Virus record (IMG/VR): IMGVR_UViG_3300025132_000200
Coordinates: 1-29,620 of that record
Origin: a virus
Reading direction: 5' to 3' (one strand)
DNA: 29,620 nt
This document shows positions 1 through 7,645 of the stretch, piece by piece. Positions within the stretch are counted from its first letter, which is position 1. Each line of letters starts with the position of its first letter. The notes beneath the pieces are model-generated. The model saw nothing but the letters and a program-made list of their open reading frames with translations, did not search any database and was not told the DNA's origin. The position numbers and the translations under genes are program-made.

Positions 1-1392
1 ATTTTTGTTGCAGATAACGATGATAGTAAAACAGGAGAGAAGGAAGCACAGAAAGCTGCGGCTTACATTAAGAAACAAGGTGGCTATGCTGAGATACAAA
101 TGCCCGAAACAAAAGGCGACTACAACGACCATAAGAACGAAGTTGAAGTCCTGGAAGGTGAGGTGGTCTTACAGAATGTCGATGTTCCGGTGGAGTACGA
201 TTTCCATCGTAGTGCAAGCGGACGCTTCTTGAACACCAAAGATAATATTAAGGGGGTAATGCAAACCCATAGCATCGATGTGCGCTACAACGTCATTAAG
301 AAGAAGATGGAGATTGATATACCAAACACAACCTTTATTGCTGACATGCATGAAGAGGCCAGTCTGATTGAAGTAGAGAACCGTTGTATTAATATGGGCA
401 TACCTCATACCAAGGTGCGCGATTATCTTAAGATCCTAGCGCGTGAGTACAACCCGGTCAAAGAATGGATTGACAGTGAGCCTTGGGACGGACAGGATCG
501 ACTGCCTGCTTTCTTTGCCTCGCTGACTACAGAGGAGTCCGCGCAGCTGAAAGAGATGTTACTCAAGAAATGGTTAATCTCTTGTGTGGCTGCTGCCTAT
601 GAAAAGAATGGCGTTGAACTCGAAGGCATACTCGTGCTGCAAGGTGCTCAAGGGCTCGGTAAGACCTTATGGTTCAAGCGCCTATGTGATTACAATAAGG
701 GCTGGCTCTTAGAGGGTGCAACGCTTAACCCTTCTGACAAGGACTCTGTTAAGAGAGCGGTTAGTCATTGGATTGTAGAGTTAGGCGAGATCGAGTCAAC
801 CTTTAAGAAGTCCGACATTGACCAGCTGAAAGCGTTTGTAACGTCGAAGACGGATGAACTGAGGCTGCCCTACGACCGCGCCTTTACGACCTATCAGCGC
901 CGCACGGCGTTTTATGCTAGTGTCAATGCCCGCGAGTTCTTGACGGACACGTCGGGCAATCGAAGATTCTGGGTACTCGCAGTGAAAGATATAGATGTCA
1001 ATCACGGTGTCAACATGCAACAGCTCTGGGCCCAGGTCAAAGAGACTATGTATGTGGCTGGACAAAAGAATTGGTTTCTCTCGCCAGATGAGCGTGAGCT
1101 CTTGCAAGATAGCAATGAGCAGTATCGTACACAGTCTAGTGTAGAGGATTTGATCTTGGAGCATGTGAGCTTCACCAGCGAACAGACCAAGCCTGTGCAA
1201 ATGACTAAGCTCTTGCGAGATTTGGGGATTAAATCCCCGAGGATGCCAGACTTCAAAGAAGCAAGTCGTGTCTTACACGAAAGGGGCATCGAGCCTCGCA
1301 GGTCTAATGGCAAAAAGATCTATGATTTAGACTACACGCCTGTGGAAGAAGAGAGCACTAGCACCTCAAGTTATAGCAGTTGGAATGATTAA
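1..1392 (+). CDS. Toprim/VapE-type primase-helicase, 5' end cut by the window
   Basis: Replication protein entering from the left edge; the frame is open from base 1, so the ATG at 100 is internal. The first residues (IFVADND, then ETKGDYND near residues 34-41) look like the end of a toprim domain, with the acidic D-x-D and a KGDYND element as in phage primases. The remainder is a virulence-associated-protein-E type helicase (VapE, PF05272): Walker A GAQGLGKT at bases 643-666, a Walker B-like ELGEIE segment, and the family signature NAREFL-D-SGNRRFW near bases 925-972. The family is known to combine primase and superfamily-3-like helicase activity, so the protein probably primes and unwinds phage DNA in the cytoplasm. 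The stop overlaps the next gene by 8 nt, so the two are probably co-translated. The VapE assignment is firm; the toprim part rests on a short remnant. Confidence 0.88.
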   Translation: MFVADNDDSKTGEKEAQKAAAYIKKQGGYAEIQMPETKGDYNDHKNEVEVLEGEVVLQNVDVPVEYDFHRSASGRFLNTKDNIKGVMQTHSIDVRYNVIKKKMEIDIPNTTFIADMHEEASLIEVENRCINMGIPHTKVRDYLKILAREYNPVKEWIDSEPWDGQDRLPAFFASLTTEESAQLKEMLLKKWLISCVAAAYEKNGVELEGILVLQGAQGLGKTLWFKRLCDYNKGWLLEGATLNPSDKDSVKRAVSHWIVELGEIESTFKKSDIDQLKAFVTSKTDELRLPYDRAFTTYQRRTAFYASVNAREFLTDTSGNRRFWVLAVKDIDVNHGVNMQQLWAQVKETMYVAGQKNWFLSPDERELLQDSNEQYRTQSSVEDLILEHVSFTSEQTKPVQMTKLLRDLGIKSPRMPDFKEASRVLHERGIEPRRSNGKKIYDLDYTPVEEESTSTSSYSSWND

Positions 1393-2557
1393 ACAAACAA
1401 AAAAAATAGGCGACGCAACATTGTATTGTGCTGATTGTAAAGATGTCTTACCTTTGCTGAAAGACATAGACGCTTGCGTTACTGATCCGCCATATGGCCT
1501 ATCGTTTATGGGTAAGGCTTGGGATTACGATGTACCTGGAACAGATATTTGGACGCAAGTCCATGACGTATTGAAGCCTGGTGCACATCTTCTATCATTC
1601 TTTGGCTCGCGCACTTATCATCGAGGTGCCATACCGATTGAGGACGCAGGCTTTGAGATACGAGATCAACTTATGTGGTTATATGGTAGTGGCTTTCCCA
1701 AGTCGCACAATATAGGTAAGGCTTTAGATAAGTATGCTGGGGTAAAAAGAAGGGTTGTTGGCAAAATAGAAGGAATGGGCTATACAAAATCAAATGTTGA
1801 TCATGGAACTCAAAACAGAACACACACTACCTTTGATAAGTTGAGTAATGATGCTGTAACACCTGAAGCAAAAAGATGGGAGGGTTGGGGTACAGCACTC
1901 AAACCAGCACATGAACCTATTGTTATGGCAAGGAAACCATTTAAAGGTAGCGTGGCAAAGAATGTGTTAGAGCATGGTGTAGGTGGTATCAATATTGATG
2001 AATGTAGGGTTGGTAATGAGGAAAGAACTTACAAGGGTATGTCAGCTAACAAGCCACAAGGGGCTGGTACATTTCGAGATGATAATTGGCAACCTAAAGA
2101 TATAGAAGTTACAGCTGTAGGAAGATTTCCAGCCAATGTCATGCACGATGGATCTGAGGTGGTGCAAGATGTATTCGGTGATAAATCACGCTATTTCTAT
2201 TGTGCGAAAGCAAGTAAGCAAGATAGAGATGAGGGGTTGGAAAACTTTGTGGAGGCGCAGACCACCGATGGTAATATTAGAAGCAATAGTGAAACAGCTA
2301 GAAAATTTGGCGCCAACTCTGCTTTGCGTAAAAACGTTCACCCAACAGTAAAGCCAACGGAGTTGATGCGTTATTTGTGTCGCCTGGTCACACCGAAAGG
2401 TGGAGTTGTGCTTGATCCATTTATGGGTAGTGGAAGCACAGGTAAGGCGGCGGTTATGTCTGGCTACAAGTTTGTGGGTGTAGAAGTGGACGAGGAATAC
2501 TTTGAGATAGCCTGTGCCAGAGTGGAAGCAGCGCATAAACAACGAGGTCTGTTTTAA
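1385..2557 (+). CDS. Site-specific DNA N6-adenine/N4-cytosine methyltransferase, beta class
   Basis: A 390-residue DNA methyltransferase of the N6_N4_Mtase family (PF01555). The catalytic motif DPPY is at residues 34-37, and the SAM-binding motif DPFMGSGSTG is near 344-353, followed by FVGVEVDEEYFEIA. With motif IV before motif I, this is the beta arrangement. About 300 residues lie between them and should contain the target-recognition region, including HPTVKPTELMRYL just before motif I. It transfers a methyl group from S-adenosylmethionine to A or C in a specific site. No restriction endonuclease is adjacent, so it is an orphan enzyme, probably protecting phage DNA from host restriction. 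It overlaps the primase-helicase by 8 nt. The recognition sequence cannot be read from the protein. Confidence 0.92.
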   Translation: MIKQTKKIGDATLYCADCKDVLPLLKDIDACVTDPPYGLSFMGKAWDYDVPGTDIWTQVHDVLKPGAHLLSFFGSRTYHRGAIPIEDAGFEIRDQLMWLYGSGFPKSHNIGKALDKYAGVKRRVVGKIEGMGYTKSNVDHGTQNRTHTTFDKLSNDAVTPEAKRWEGWGTALKPAHEPIVMARKPFKGSVAKNVLEHGVGGINIDECRVGNEERTYKGMSANKPQGAGTFRDDNWQPKDIEVTAVGRFPANVMHDGSEVVQDVFGDKSRYFYCAKASKQDRDEGLENFVEAQTTDGNIRSNSETARKFGANSALRKNVHPTVKPTELMRYLCRLVTPKGGVVLDPFMGSGSTGKAAVMSGYKFVGVEVDEEYFEIACARVEAAHKQRGLF

Positions 2558-2655
2558 TGATTGATCTGGTGCTTGGAGTGTTAGGTACACTGTTTGGCTT
2601 ACTTGCTTTGAGCATACTTGGGTTTATGATATATATAATAATTAATAATGATTAA
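2557..2655 (+). CDS. Putative 32-residue single-pass membrane peptide
   Basis: A short reading frame whose ATG shares one base with the stop of the methyltransferase (TAATG), typical of translational coupling. The 32-residue product is almost entirely one hydrophobic helix (about residues 4-29: leucine, glycine, isoleucine and phenylalanine) ending in NND. It would be an inner-membrane peptide. I do not recognise it. The coupled start and the clean transmembrane profile support it, but its length means it could be chance. Confidence 0.45.
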   Translation: MIDLVLGVLGTLFGLLALSILGFMIYIIINND

Positions 2656-2662
2656 TACATAT

Positions 2663-2800
2663 ATGCAAAGGTTTATAAAGAAAGGGTACAGTAAAGGGTA
2701 TAGTAAAGGGTATGCAGAAATCCTTTGTTTATGGGGCTTTGGACTACTAATAGTGTATAGTGTATATATATATAAAGATATTAATATTTGGTGGTTATAA
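2663..2800 (+). CDS. Putative 45-residue membrane peptide with GYSK repeats
   Basis: A 45-residue frame starting 8 bases after the previous one. The N-terminus is basic and repetitive (GYSKGYSKGYA, encoded by a 12-bp tandem repeat). A hydrophobic segment of about 18 residues follows (LCLWGFGLLIVYSVYIY) and then an aromatic tail ending IWWL. The layout, a positive N-terminus before one helix, fits a small inner-membrane protein. No good ribosome-binding site precedes the ATG and I do not recognise the family. It may be real or a chance frame in AT-rich DNA. Confidence 0.33.
   Translation: MQRFIKKGYSKGYSKGYAEILCLWGFGLLIVYSVYIYKDINIWWL
2681..2716 (+). repeat. Three tandem copies of a 12-bp AAAGGGTA-type unit
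   Basis: Three consecutive 12-bp units (AAAGGGTACAGT, AAAGGGTATAGT, AAAGGGTATGCA). Further GGGTA/GGGTT motifs follow between 2817 and 2832, and an opposite-strand pair TACCCTCTATACCCT lies at 2851-2865, just before the next gene. The repeat may simply encode the GYSK repeats of the small peptide, or may be a protein-binding array such as iterons or operators. Confidence 0.6.
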
Positions 2801-2875
2801 GATGGTATTCTTACGGGTTACAAATAGGGTATTTAGAAATGGTTATACACTACCCTCTATACCCTGTTTAATATT

Positions 2876-3085
2876 ATGAGCAAGTGGCAAGGCAAAGGAT
2901 CTAATAAAAGACCATACAACTCTGAGGTTTTCAATCGAGAGTACGAGAGGATTTTTCAGAAAAAAACTAAAACCAAAAAGTGCAGTGAGTGTGGTAATGA
3001 ATACAGATTAGATTTTTATAGAACAACACAGGTAAAATATAAAGTAATGCATCAAGATGTTTGTAAAAATTGTGAGGATTGGTAA
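2876..3085 (+). CDS. Small zinc-ribbon-like protein
   Basis: A 69-residue basic protein with two CxxC pairs, C-S-E-C near residue 36 and C-K-N-C near residue 63. The spacing fits one treble-clef or zinc-ribbon site. A lysine-rich stretch (QKKTKTKK) precedes the first pair. The gene ends directly against the ATG of the terminase small subunit (TAAATG), so both are probably made from one transcript. Small zinc proteins before terS are often HNH-like or DNA-binding, but no HNH catalytic histidines are visible. The function is unknown; binding to nucleic acid is an inference. Confidence 0.75.
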   Translation: MSKWQGKGSNKRPYNSEVFNREYERIFQKKTKTKKCSECGNEYRLDFYRTTQVKYKVMHQDVCKNCEDW

Positions 3086-3592
3086 ATGCCAAAAAGAATA
3101 AAGAAGAAACCCATAGTCGATGCGCCCTTGCAGTTTGATAAGGATCAAGAACACAACTTAACTGAGATGCAAGCGAGCTTTGTTTGGCATTACACCGAAG
3201 GTGCTTGCGGTATGACCGAAGCAGCCAGAAAAGCTGGTTATGAGTTTCCCAGTCAGTCCGCTAACAAATTGTTGAATGGTAAGGATTATCCAAACGTGGT
3301 TAAGGCCATTCGCATTAAACAAGATGAGCTTGCCGAGAAGTATGCCATCACACCACAAAAGACTGGCACGATGTTATGGAAAGTTATGGAGAGTGCATAC
3401 GAGAGTGGGCAGTTCAATGCTGCTGTCAGTGCTATCAAAGAACTCAATCAACTTGCTGGTTTGTCCATCAATAGATCGCAGAACATTAACATCAACGCTA
3501 ACCTAGAGAAGATGTCGAGAGAACAAATCAAGGAAAGGTTAGGACAGTTGTTAGGTGCTAATTCTTCTGGCTACTCACCTAAAGATAAATAG
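3086..3592 (+). CDS. terS: Terminase small subunit
   Basis: A 168-residue protein resembling the Terminase_2 family (PF03592). The N-terminal part contains the typical helix-turn-helix region (LTEMQASFVWHY, then MTEAARKAGY and SANKLL, residues about 27-65). The central helices would form the oligomeric ring, and a short tail follows that should contact the large subunit. It would recognise the packaging site on phage DNA and hand it to the ATPase-nuclease TerL. TerL is encoded about 19.6 kb downstream rather than next door, an unusual separation. A non-coding stretch follows, and packaging sites often lie in or near this gene. Confidence 0.85.
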   Translation: MPKRIKKKPIVDAPLQFDKDQEHNLTEMQASFVWHYTEGACGMTEAARKAGYEFPSQSANKLLNGKDYPNVVKAIRIKQDELAEKYAITPQKTGTMLWKVMESAYESGQFNAAVSAIKELNQLAGLSINRSQNININANLEKMSREQIKERLGQLLGANSSGYSPKDK

Positions 3593-3938
3593 TCAAATAA
3601 ACTTCAAAATGGCCGGCGCCCGCTGTAGGCGAAAAAAAATCAAAAAAAAATATTGAGCAGTCGCAAAGCCTTTATTTATAAGGGTCTTAGCGTATGCAAA
3701 CTGTTATTCCTTTATGCAACTATGTGCAACTTGTGAGCACAACAGTAACGCGGGACAAATTGGAGTCCCTTAGAACCGGTTTTTTGCCTAGATCTATATT
3801 TGGTTTTGGGGTATCACCCCATATATGACGCGACGCATACATATGTGTATATTACTGAGTTTGCCACACTAAATCATGTGAAAAACTCATCGCAAACAAT
3901 TTGCAATTTTGTGCAAATTTTGAGAAACTTCTTACAAC
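3593..3938. other. Non-coding stretch after terS with a GC island and several hairpins
   Basis: No convincing gene is visible in this 346-bp gap. It holds an isolated GC-rich island (3611-3631, GGCCGGCGCC then a CGCC/GGCG hairpin) followed by two A-runs. It also holds a TTGTG-AG-CACAA palindrome (3731-3742), the GGGAC/GTCCC stem with a T-run listed separately, a TGGGG-TATCA-CCCCA hairpin (3807-3821), and a cluster of TTGCAA/TGCAAATT motifs (3893-3921). Its position next to the small terminase gene makes a packaging or control site plausible. That is inference; no known pac or cos sequence was recognised. Confidence 0.5.
3752..3785 (+). terminator. Possible rho-independent terminator after terS
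   Basis: A GGGAC stem (3752-3756) pairs with GTCCC (3765-3769) across an 8-base loop. A run of six T follows at 3780-3785, after a short AACCGG stretch. The gap between stem and T-run is longer than in a classical terminator, so this is weak. Confidence 0.3.
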
Positions 3939-4076
3939 ATGCATAAATGTGTTATTTTTTTTGCGGGACTCCTGCTCACCATTTTTATGGGCTGGTTAGT
4001 TTGGATAACAACAGTTATGGTTGACGAAAAAAAACGACGCCTAAAAGAAACTTCGATAAAAAAAAATGACATATAA
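3939..4076 (+). CDS. Putative 45-residue single-pass membrane protein
   Basis: A 45-residue frame that overlaps the start of the SET-domain gene by 11 nt. Residues 5-28 form one hydrophobic helix (VIFFAGLLLTIFMGWLVWITT). A charged, lysine/arginine-rich tail follows (DEKKRRLKETSIKK), which fits an N-out or signal-anchor inner-membrane protein with a cytoplasmic tail. The overlap with the next gene and the clean topology support it. There is no strong ribosome-binding site and I do not recognise the family. Confidence 0.5.
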   Translation: MHKCVIFFAGLLLTIFMGWLVWITTVMVDEKKRRLKETSIKKNDI

Positions 4077-4392
4077 GTTTAATAAGTTTTACTATAAGCC
4101 GTTACCCGAAAACCTAGAAGTCCGCGAAAGTGATATTGAAGGGTCTGGTGTTTTTGCAAAAGAAAAAATTGAAGCAGGCCAAGATTTAGGTATGACTCAC
4201 ATTAAAATCCCAATAATTCAAGGCTATGTGCGAACACCTCTCGGTGGTTTTGTAAACCACACCGAGGACCCAAACTGCTGTTTAATTGAAAAGATGGATT
4301 GGGACGACTATAGGATCTTTAATCTTTACACCATAAAAAAAATTCAACCAGGGGAAGAGTTGTCTTTAAATTATTATGCCGACGAAGACTGA
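4066..4392 (+). CDS. SET-domain protein (putative protein-lysine methyltransferase)
   Basis: A 108-residue protein consisting of little more than a SET domain. Visible elements in order: IEGSGVFAKEKIEAG (residues 24-38, the N-terminal strand and G-x-G turn); the NH-x4-PN cofactor-binding signature at N64-H65 and P69-N70; and PGEELSLNYY (95-104), which includes the catalytic-tyrosine region. SET enzymes move a methyl group from SAM to a lysine side chain, so the target should be a phage or host protein. The usual zinc-binding post-SET cysteines are absent. The gene overlaps the downstream oxygenase by 17 nt. The pair looks like a small protein-modification cassette; the substrate is unknown. 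Confidence 0.85.
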   Translation: MTYKFNKFYYKPLPENLEVRESDIEGSGVFAKEKIEAGQDLGMTHIKIPIIQGYVRTPLGGFVNHTEDPNCCLIEKMDWDDYRIFNLYTIKKIQPGEELSLNYYADED

Positions 4393-4936
4393 TATACTAC
4401 CTAACCACGGCGTAACTGGTCTGTCTGTCAGCCAGGCAGATGTAGATCTTTTTTTAGATTATTTGGTTGACGCCAAGGGCACGTCTGCTCAAGTGCACGA
4501 TAAGGGTAGTGAGGTTGAAGAAAAAGAAATACGGGATGCTACGATCTACTACATCGATGAAAAACAGACACGTTTGTATCAAATACTTAATAAAATAGCT
4601 TTTTCAGCCAACAAATACTTCAAATACGACATCAAAGGCATAGAAAAAGCGCAGATAATTCACTACAAAGCTCCCTCTAATGGTTACGACTACCATTTAG
4701 ACATAGGACCCGAGGGTACAGCTGCAACACGCAAGATCAGCATGAGTCTTTTGCTCAATGAAGAATATGAAGGCGGCGAAATTTGCTTCCGTTCCAGCGA
4801 AAAAGAAAGTTGCACGCGTCCGAAGATTGGTGAAGTGGTGTTATTTAGCTCATTTTTGTCGCACAGAGTTAAACCTGTGACGCAAGGCGACCGTTATGTG
4901 GTCGTTACATGGTTTACGGGCCCGCCTTTTCGTTAG
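4376..4936 (+). CDS. 2-oxoglutarate/Fe(II)-dependent oxygenase, prolyl-hydroxylase-like
   Basis: A 186-residue double-stranded beta-helix dioxygenase. The iron ligands are visible as H107-x-D109 (YHLD) and H163 (LSHRV). R173 (GDRYVV) is placed to bind the 2-oxoglutarate carboxylate. The segment EYEGGEICF between them is typical of the P4H/PKHD hydroxylase branch. It should hydroxylate a substrate at the expense of oxygen and 2-oxoglutarate, most likely a protein side chain. It starts inside the SET gene (17-nt overlap), so the two are coupled. Such oxygenases are common in marine phages but their substrates are mostly unknown. The family call is secure; the substrate is not. Confidence 0.9.
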   Translation: MPTKTDILPNHGVTGLSVSQADVDLFLDYLVDAKGTSAQVHDKGSEVEEKEIRDATIYYIDEKQTRLYQILNKIAFSANKYFKYDIKGIEKAQIIHYKAPSNGYDYHLDIGPEGTAATRKISMSLLLNEEYEGGEICFRSSEKESCTRPKIGEVVLFSSFLSHRVKPVTQGDRYVVVTWFTGPPFR

Positions 4937-4942
4937 TATAAT
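4937..4942 (+). promoter_or_regulatory. TATAAT -10-like element directly before a start codon
   Basis: A perfect TATAAT lies 5 bases before the ATG at 4948. A poor -35-like TTTACG sits about 18 bases upstream. Transcription would start at or inside the ATG, giving a leaderless or nearly leaderless message. No Shine-Dalgarno sequence is present. A similar arrangement occurs at 9760. Confidence 0.35.
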
Positions 4943-4947
4943 GAGCT

Positions 4948-7425
4948 ATGGAACAAAAATCTCCACAAAACGTCGAATTAAATTCACCAACTAAAAATGT
5001 TGATATATTCGAGCAAGACTTTTCACCAGAGGGTGTACAAAATTTATTAGATGCGGGGTATAAACCGCAAAAGATAAATGAAATGATTGCAGATAAGTAT
5101 GAGGCTGATGCTGGAGGACAAAAAATTGTACCCTATGTGCCAACTGGTGCAGAACAAAGAGTAGAAGGCTTTGCTAATATCTTGCAAGGTATAGGTTCTT
5201 TTGGTGATGACTATCTGGGGGGCTTCCTTTCATCTTTAGAGGATCCCTATCAAGCTCGAAAAATGTCTGGCAAACTTTTACGCTTGGTGGACCCTTATCA
5301 GCAAGGGGGTATAGGCGAGTTCTTACCAGGTTTTTCCTATGATTTAGCCGCGGAGCGTAAAGATCGACTAGGACAAGGCCTTAGTCTTTTAGACTTAATA
5401 CCCGGAGGAGCTGTTATAGGCGCACCAGTTAAGGCCGCAGCTAGAACAGCCGCTGAGGAAGCTGCTAAAAAAACAAAAGATAAAGGAATCGCTGGTCTTA
5501 GTGAATCACAAGCTGTAAAAGAATCAGCAAAAGAGACGATACTTAAATACGCAAAAGATGACGATGGTTTTCTGTCTCCATCTTTAGAGGCTCTAATCAA
5601 AAGTGCACCACCAAATTTAAAAGGCAAACAGATTACTGAGTGGTTATCTGCAAATGCCAACAAGGGCGTCAAACCCAAAGAGTTGGAATATCTTGGTGTA
5701 GATGAGTTTGTAGCTAATAATCCGAAAGCAACTATTAGTGAGGTGCTTGAGGGCGTTAGTGCTAATAAAGTAAAGGTTGGTAAAGCTGTTTATGGAGACG
5801 AAGGTACTTTCTTGAAATTTGATGTTAACATGCCAGAACGTGATCCCATTTCTGGGAAGCCAGCAGTAGACGAACAAGTTTTAATGGAAAAAGAAAGATT
5901 ACAAATGCGTGATGATTTCTCGCAAGACGAATTTGTAAGATACGTTAATGGTAGAACAACCACACGCAGAATACCTTTTAATGATATTGATGAATTAGAA
6001 GACTTTGTGAAACAAGGCAATATTACTTCTGACGAATACAATAAATTGATTGATGCCTATGCAGCAGATGTCTATAGAAAAAATCCTTTTGAAATGATTA
6101 CACCAAAAGGTGATCCTGCGATAACCGAACAAAATATTTTTGCCTACGGTAATGATACCGAGGGGTATCTTATTTACAGTAATGGTGAAGACATAACTAA
6201 TAAATTAGATCCACCAATGAGTAGAGCGGAGGCGCAAATACAAATACAAAATGAACTTGAAAATATTGGGTTCCGAAATACCTCAGAGGGAGCTGCTAGA
6301 TACAAAACCTATATAGATGAAACATTGCCTGGCGGAGATAACTACCGCGAAGTTGTGTTTACTTGGGATAACGCTCCTGTGCGTCACGACGTAGTGGACC
6401 ATTTTAGCGAAGACAATCAAATAGCTCACGCACTGGTTCGTAATCGAAAACTAGCCGACGGCAAACAAACCTTGCATGTCGATGAACTGCAATCTGACTT
6501 GCATACTAAAGGTTCAAGTGTTGGTTATAGGTTGTCAGATGCAGAGCTATATAAAATAAAACAAGAAATAGATCCTATACTCGATGGCACTTCTTTTACT
6601 TTTGTAAGACATGCTGCTGATGGGGAGCCCGGATTGGCATATCCTAGAGAAGGAGATATAGACGGATTTTTTAGTTTAGGTAATTTTCGTATGTATGCTA
6701 ATGCAGACGCGACTAAAAGAAAAGATATGTTTAAGATAACTTCCGATCAGATATCGGGCAAAAGAACAACCGAATCACTAGATCCTAATCTGCCTGTTGG
6801 CAAAAAACTTTTAATTGAATTAGGTGGCGACAGACAAAAAATTGATAAATTTGTTGACACAATTAGGCCACTCATTGATGAAGGTCCAATACCCAACTAT
6901 CCTTTCAAAGACGACTGGTATGTTATGTCACTAAAACAGTTATTAGATGAGGCTGTTAGAAAAGGTGATGATGCTATTTCCGTATCAAGCTCGTTGCCTA
7001 TAGGATTAAGATATACCGATCAGTACAGCAGGTTTTATGAAACCTTATACGATAAGAAAATTCCTTCAGCCATGAAAAAGTTAGCAAATAAATACGGCGG
7101 TAAGTTTGAAAAAACAAAACTAGATGAGCTTGATACTTACGGACCCTTACAATCTGAGCGTTCTATGTTACAAGATGCAAGAGATGGCGAAGCGTATGCT
7201 GTAGGTTATTTAAAACGAAATTTTGATAATTTCGATCAAAAGTATGGACTTAAGGATATTGACGAAATTATAAACAATATGGAAGAGACCTTAAATGTTA
7301 ACACCATCCGCATAACTCCAGAAATGAGAGAGAAAATCTTAGAAGAGGGCTTACCTAGCTTTGCGTTTGGTGGACCGGTTCTAAAACCTATTTCGCTAAA
7401 CGATATAGATATATTTAACTCTTAG
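4948..7425 (+). CDS. Large (825 aa) putative virion-associated protein
   Basis: I cannot assign an enzyme to this protein. The N-terminal 60 residues are polar. Residues 60-170 are glycine- and alanine-rich with a hydrophobic, possibly membrane-active stretch (LSLLDLIPGGAVIGAPVKAAARTAAEEAA). The middle is mixed alpha/beta. A motif LHVDELQSDLHTKG lies near residues 509-522, and the end carries ITPEMREKI, then GLPSFAFGGPVLKP. The HVDE(L/I)QSD element and the ITPEM/GLP-FA-GG tail recur in very large phage polyproteins that I know as virion internal or polyvalent proteins, some injected with the DNA. Position between the modification cassette and the tail genes agrees with a structural or ejected role. 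It ends in an 11-nt tail-to-tail overlap with a minus-strand gene. Confidence 0.7.
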   Translation: MEQKSPQNVELNSPTKNVDIFEQDFSPEGVQNLLDAGYKPQKINEMIADKYEADAGGQKIVPYVPTGAEQRVEGFANILQGIGSFGDDYLGGFLSSLEDPYQARKMSGKLLRLVDPYQQGGIGEFLPGFSYDLAAERKDRLGQGLSLLDLIPGGAVIGAPVKAAARTAAEEAAKKTKDKGIAGLSESQAVKESAKETILKYAKDDDGFLSPSLEALIKSAPPNLKGKQITEWLSANANKGVKPKELEYLGVDEFVANNPKATISEVLEGVSANKVKVGKAVYGDEGTFLKFDVNMPERDPISGKPAVDEQVLMEKERLQMRDDFSQDEFVRYVNGRTTTRRIPFNDIDELEDFVKQGNITSDEYNKLIDAYAADVYRKNPFEMITPKGDPAITEQNIFAYGNDTEGYLIYSNGEDITNKLDPPMSRAEAQIQIQNELENIGFRNTSEGAARYKTYIDETLPGGDNYREVVFTWDNAPVRHDVVDHFSEDNQIAHALVRNRKLADGKQTLHVDELQSDLHTKGSSVGYRLSDAELYKIKQEIDPILDGTSFTFVRHAADGEPGLAYPREGDIDGFFSLGNFRMYANADATKRKDMFKITSDQISGKRTTESLDPNLPVGKKLLIELGGDRQKIDKFVDTIRPLIDEGPIPNYPFKDDWYVMSLKQLLDEAVRKGDDAISVSSSLPIGLRYTDQYSRFYETLYDKKIPSAMKKLANKYGGKFEKTKLDELDTYGPLQSERSMLQDARDGEAYAVGYLKRNFDNFDQKYGLKDIDEIINNMEETLNVNTIRITPEMREKILEEGLPSFAFGGPVLKPISLNDIDIFNS

Positions 7426-7645
7426 TGTCTTTGCCTAAAATTTCTTTCTTTCTGTCAGCAAAATCTTGAATTAAAAGATCGAAAAGCCTGGGATTCATAT
7501 CTTTCAACATTTTCAGTGGTTTTACATTTTGCAACCAATGTTTTTCTAGTTGTTCGACTGAATCCTCGGGCATAAAAGACTTCATAACGGTGTAAAGACC
7601 GTCCGCAAAAGAATAATCTTTAGCATTTATTTTTTTCTTCGTCAT
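7415..7645 (-). CDS. Small unrecognised protein, last gene of the leftward cluster
   Basis: A 76-residue soluble, mainly helical protein rich in lysine (MTKKKINAKDYSF start, KEILGKDTKS end). It is the last of four minus-strand genes and begins inside its upstream neighbour (26-nt overlap), which suggests one leftward transcript. Its 3' end overlaps the tail of the 825-residue virion gene by 11 nt, so the two transcripts converge with no terminator between them. No motif was recognised. It is probably real because of the coupled layout. Confidence 0.6.
   Translation of the reverse strand: MTKKKINAKDYSFADGLYTVMKSFMPEDSVEQLEKHWLQNVKPLKMLKDMNPRLFDLLIQDFADRKKEILGKDTKS

Noticed and set aside
5-232. 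75-codon frame at the left edge
   Set aside because: It lies in another frame over the toprim/VapE gene, which is open from base 1 and has clear family motifs.
2802-2879. 25-codon frame ending at the zinc-ribbon gene start
   Set aside because: Its ATGA junction is suggestive, but it is too short and has no ribosome-binding site or recognisable sequence.
3611-3660. GC hairpin followed by A-runs as a terminator
   Set aside because: For the plus strand the run is A rather than T, and for the minus strand the T-run comes before the hairpin.
3731-3742. TTGTG-AG-CACAA palindrome as a CRP or lac-type operator
   Set aside because: The spacing does not match a CRP site (TGTGA-N6-TCACA). Although the phage encodes a cyclase, no CRP-type site can be claimed.
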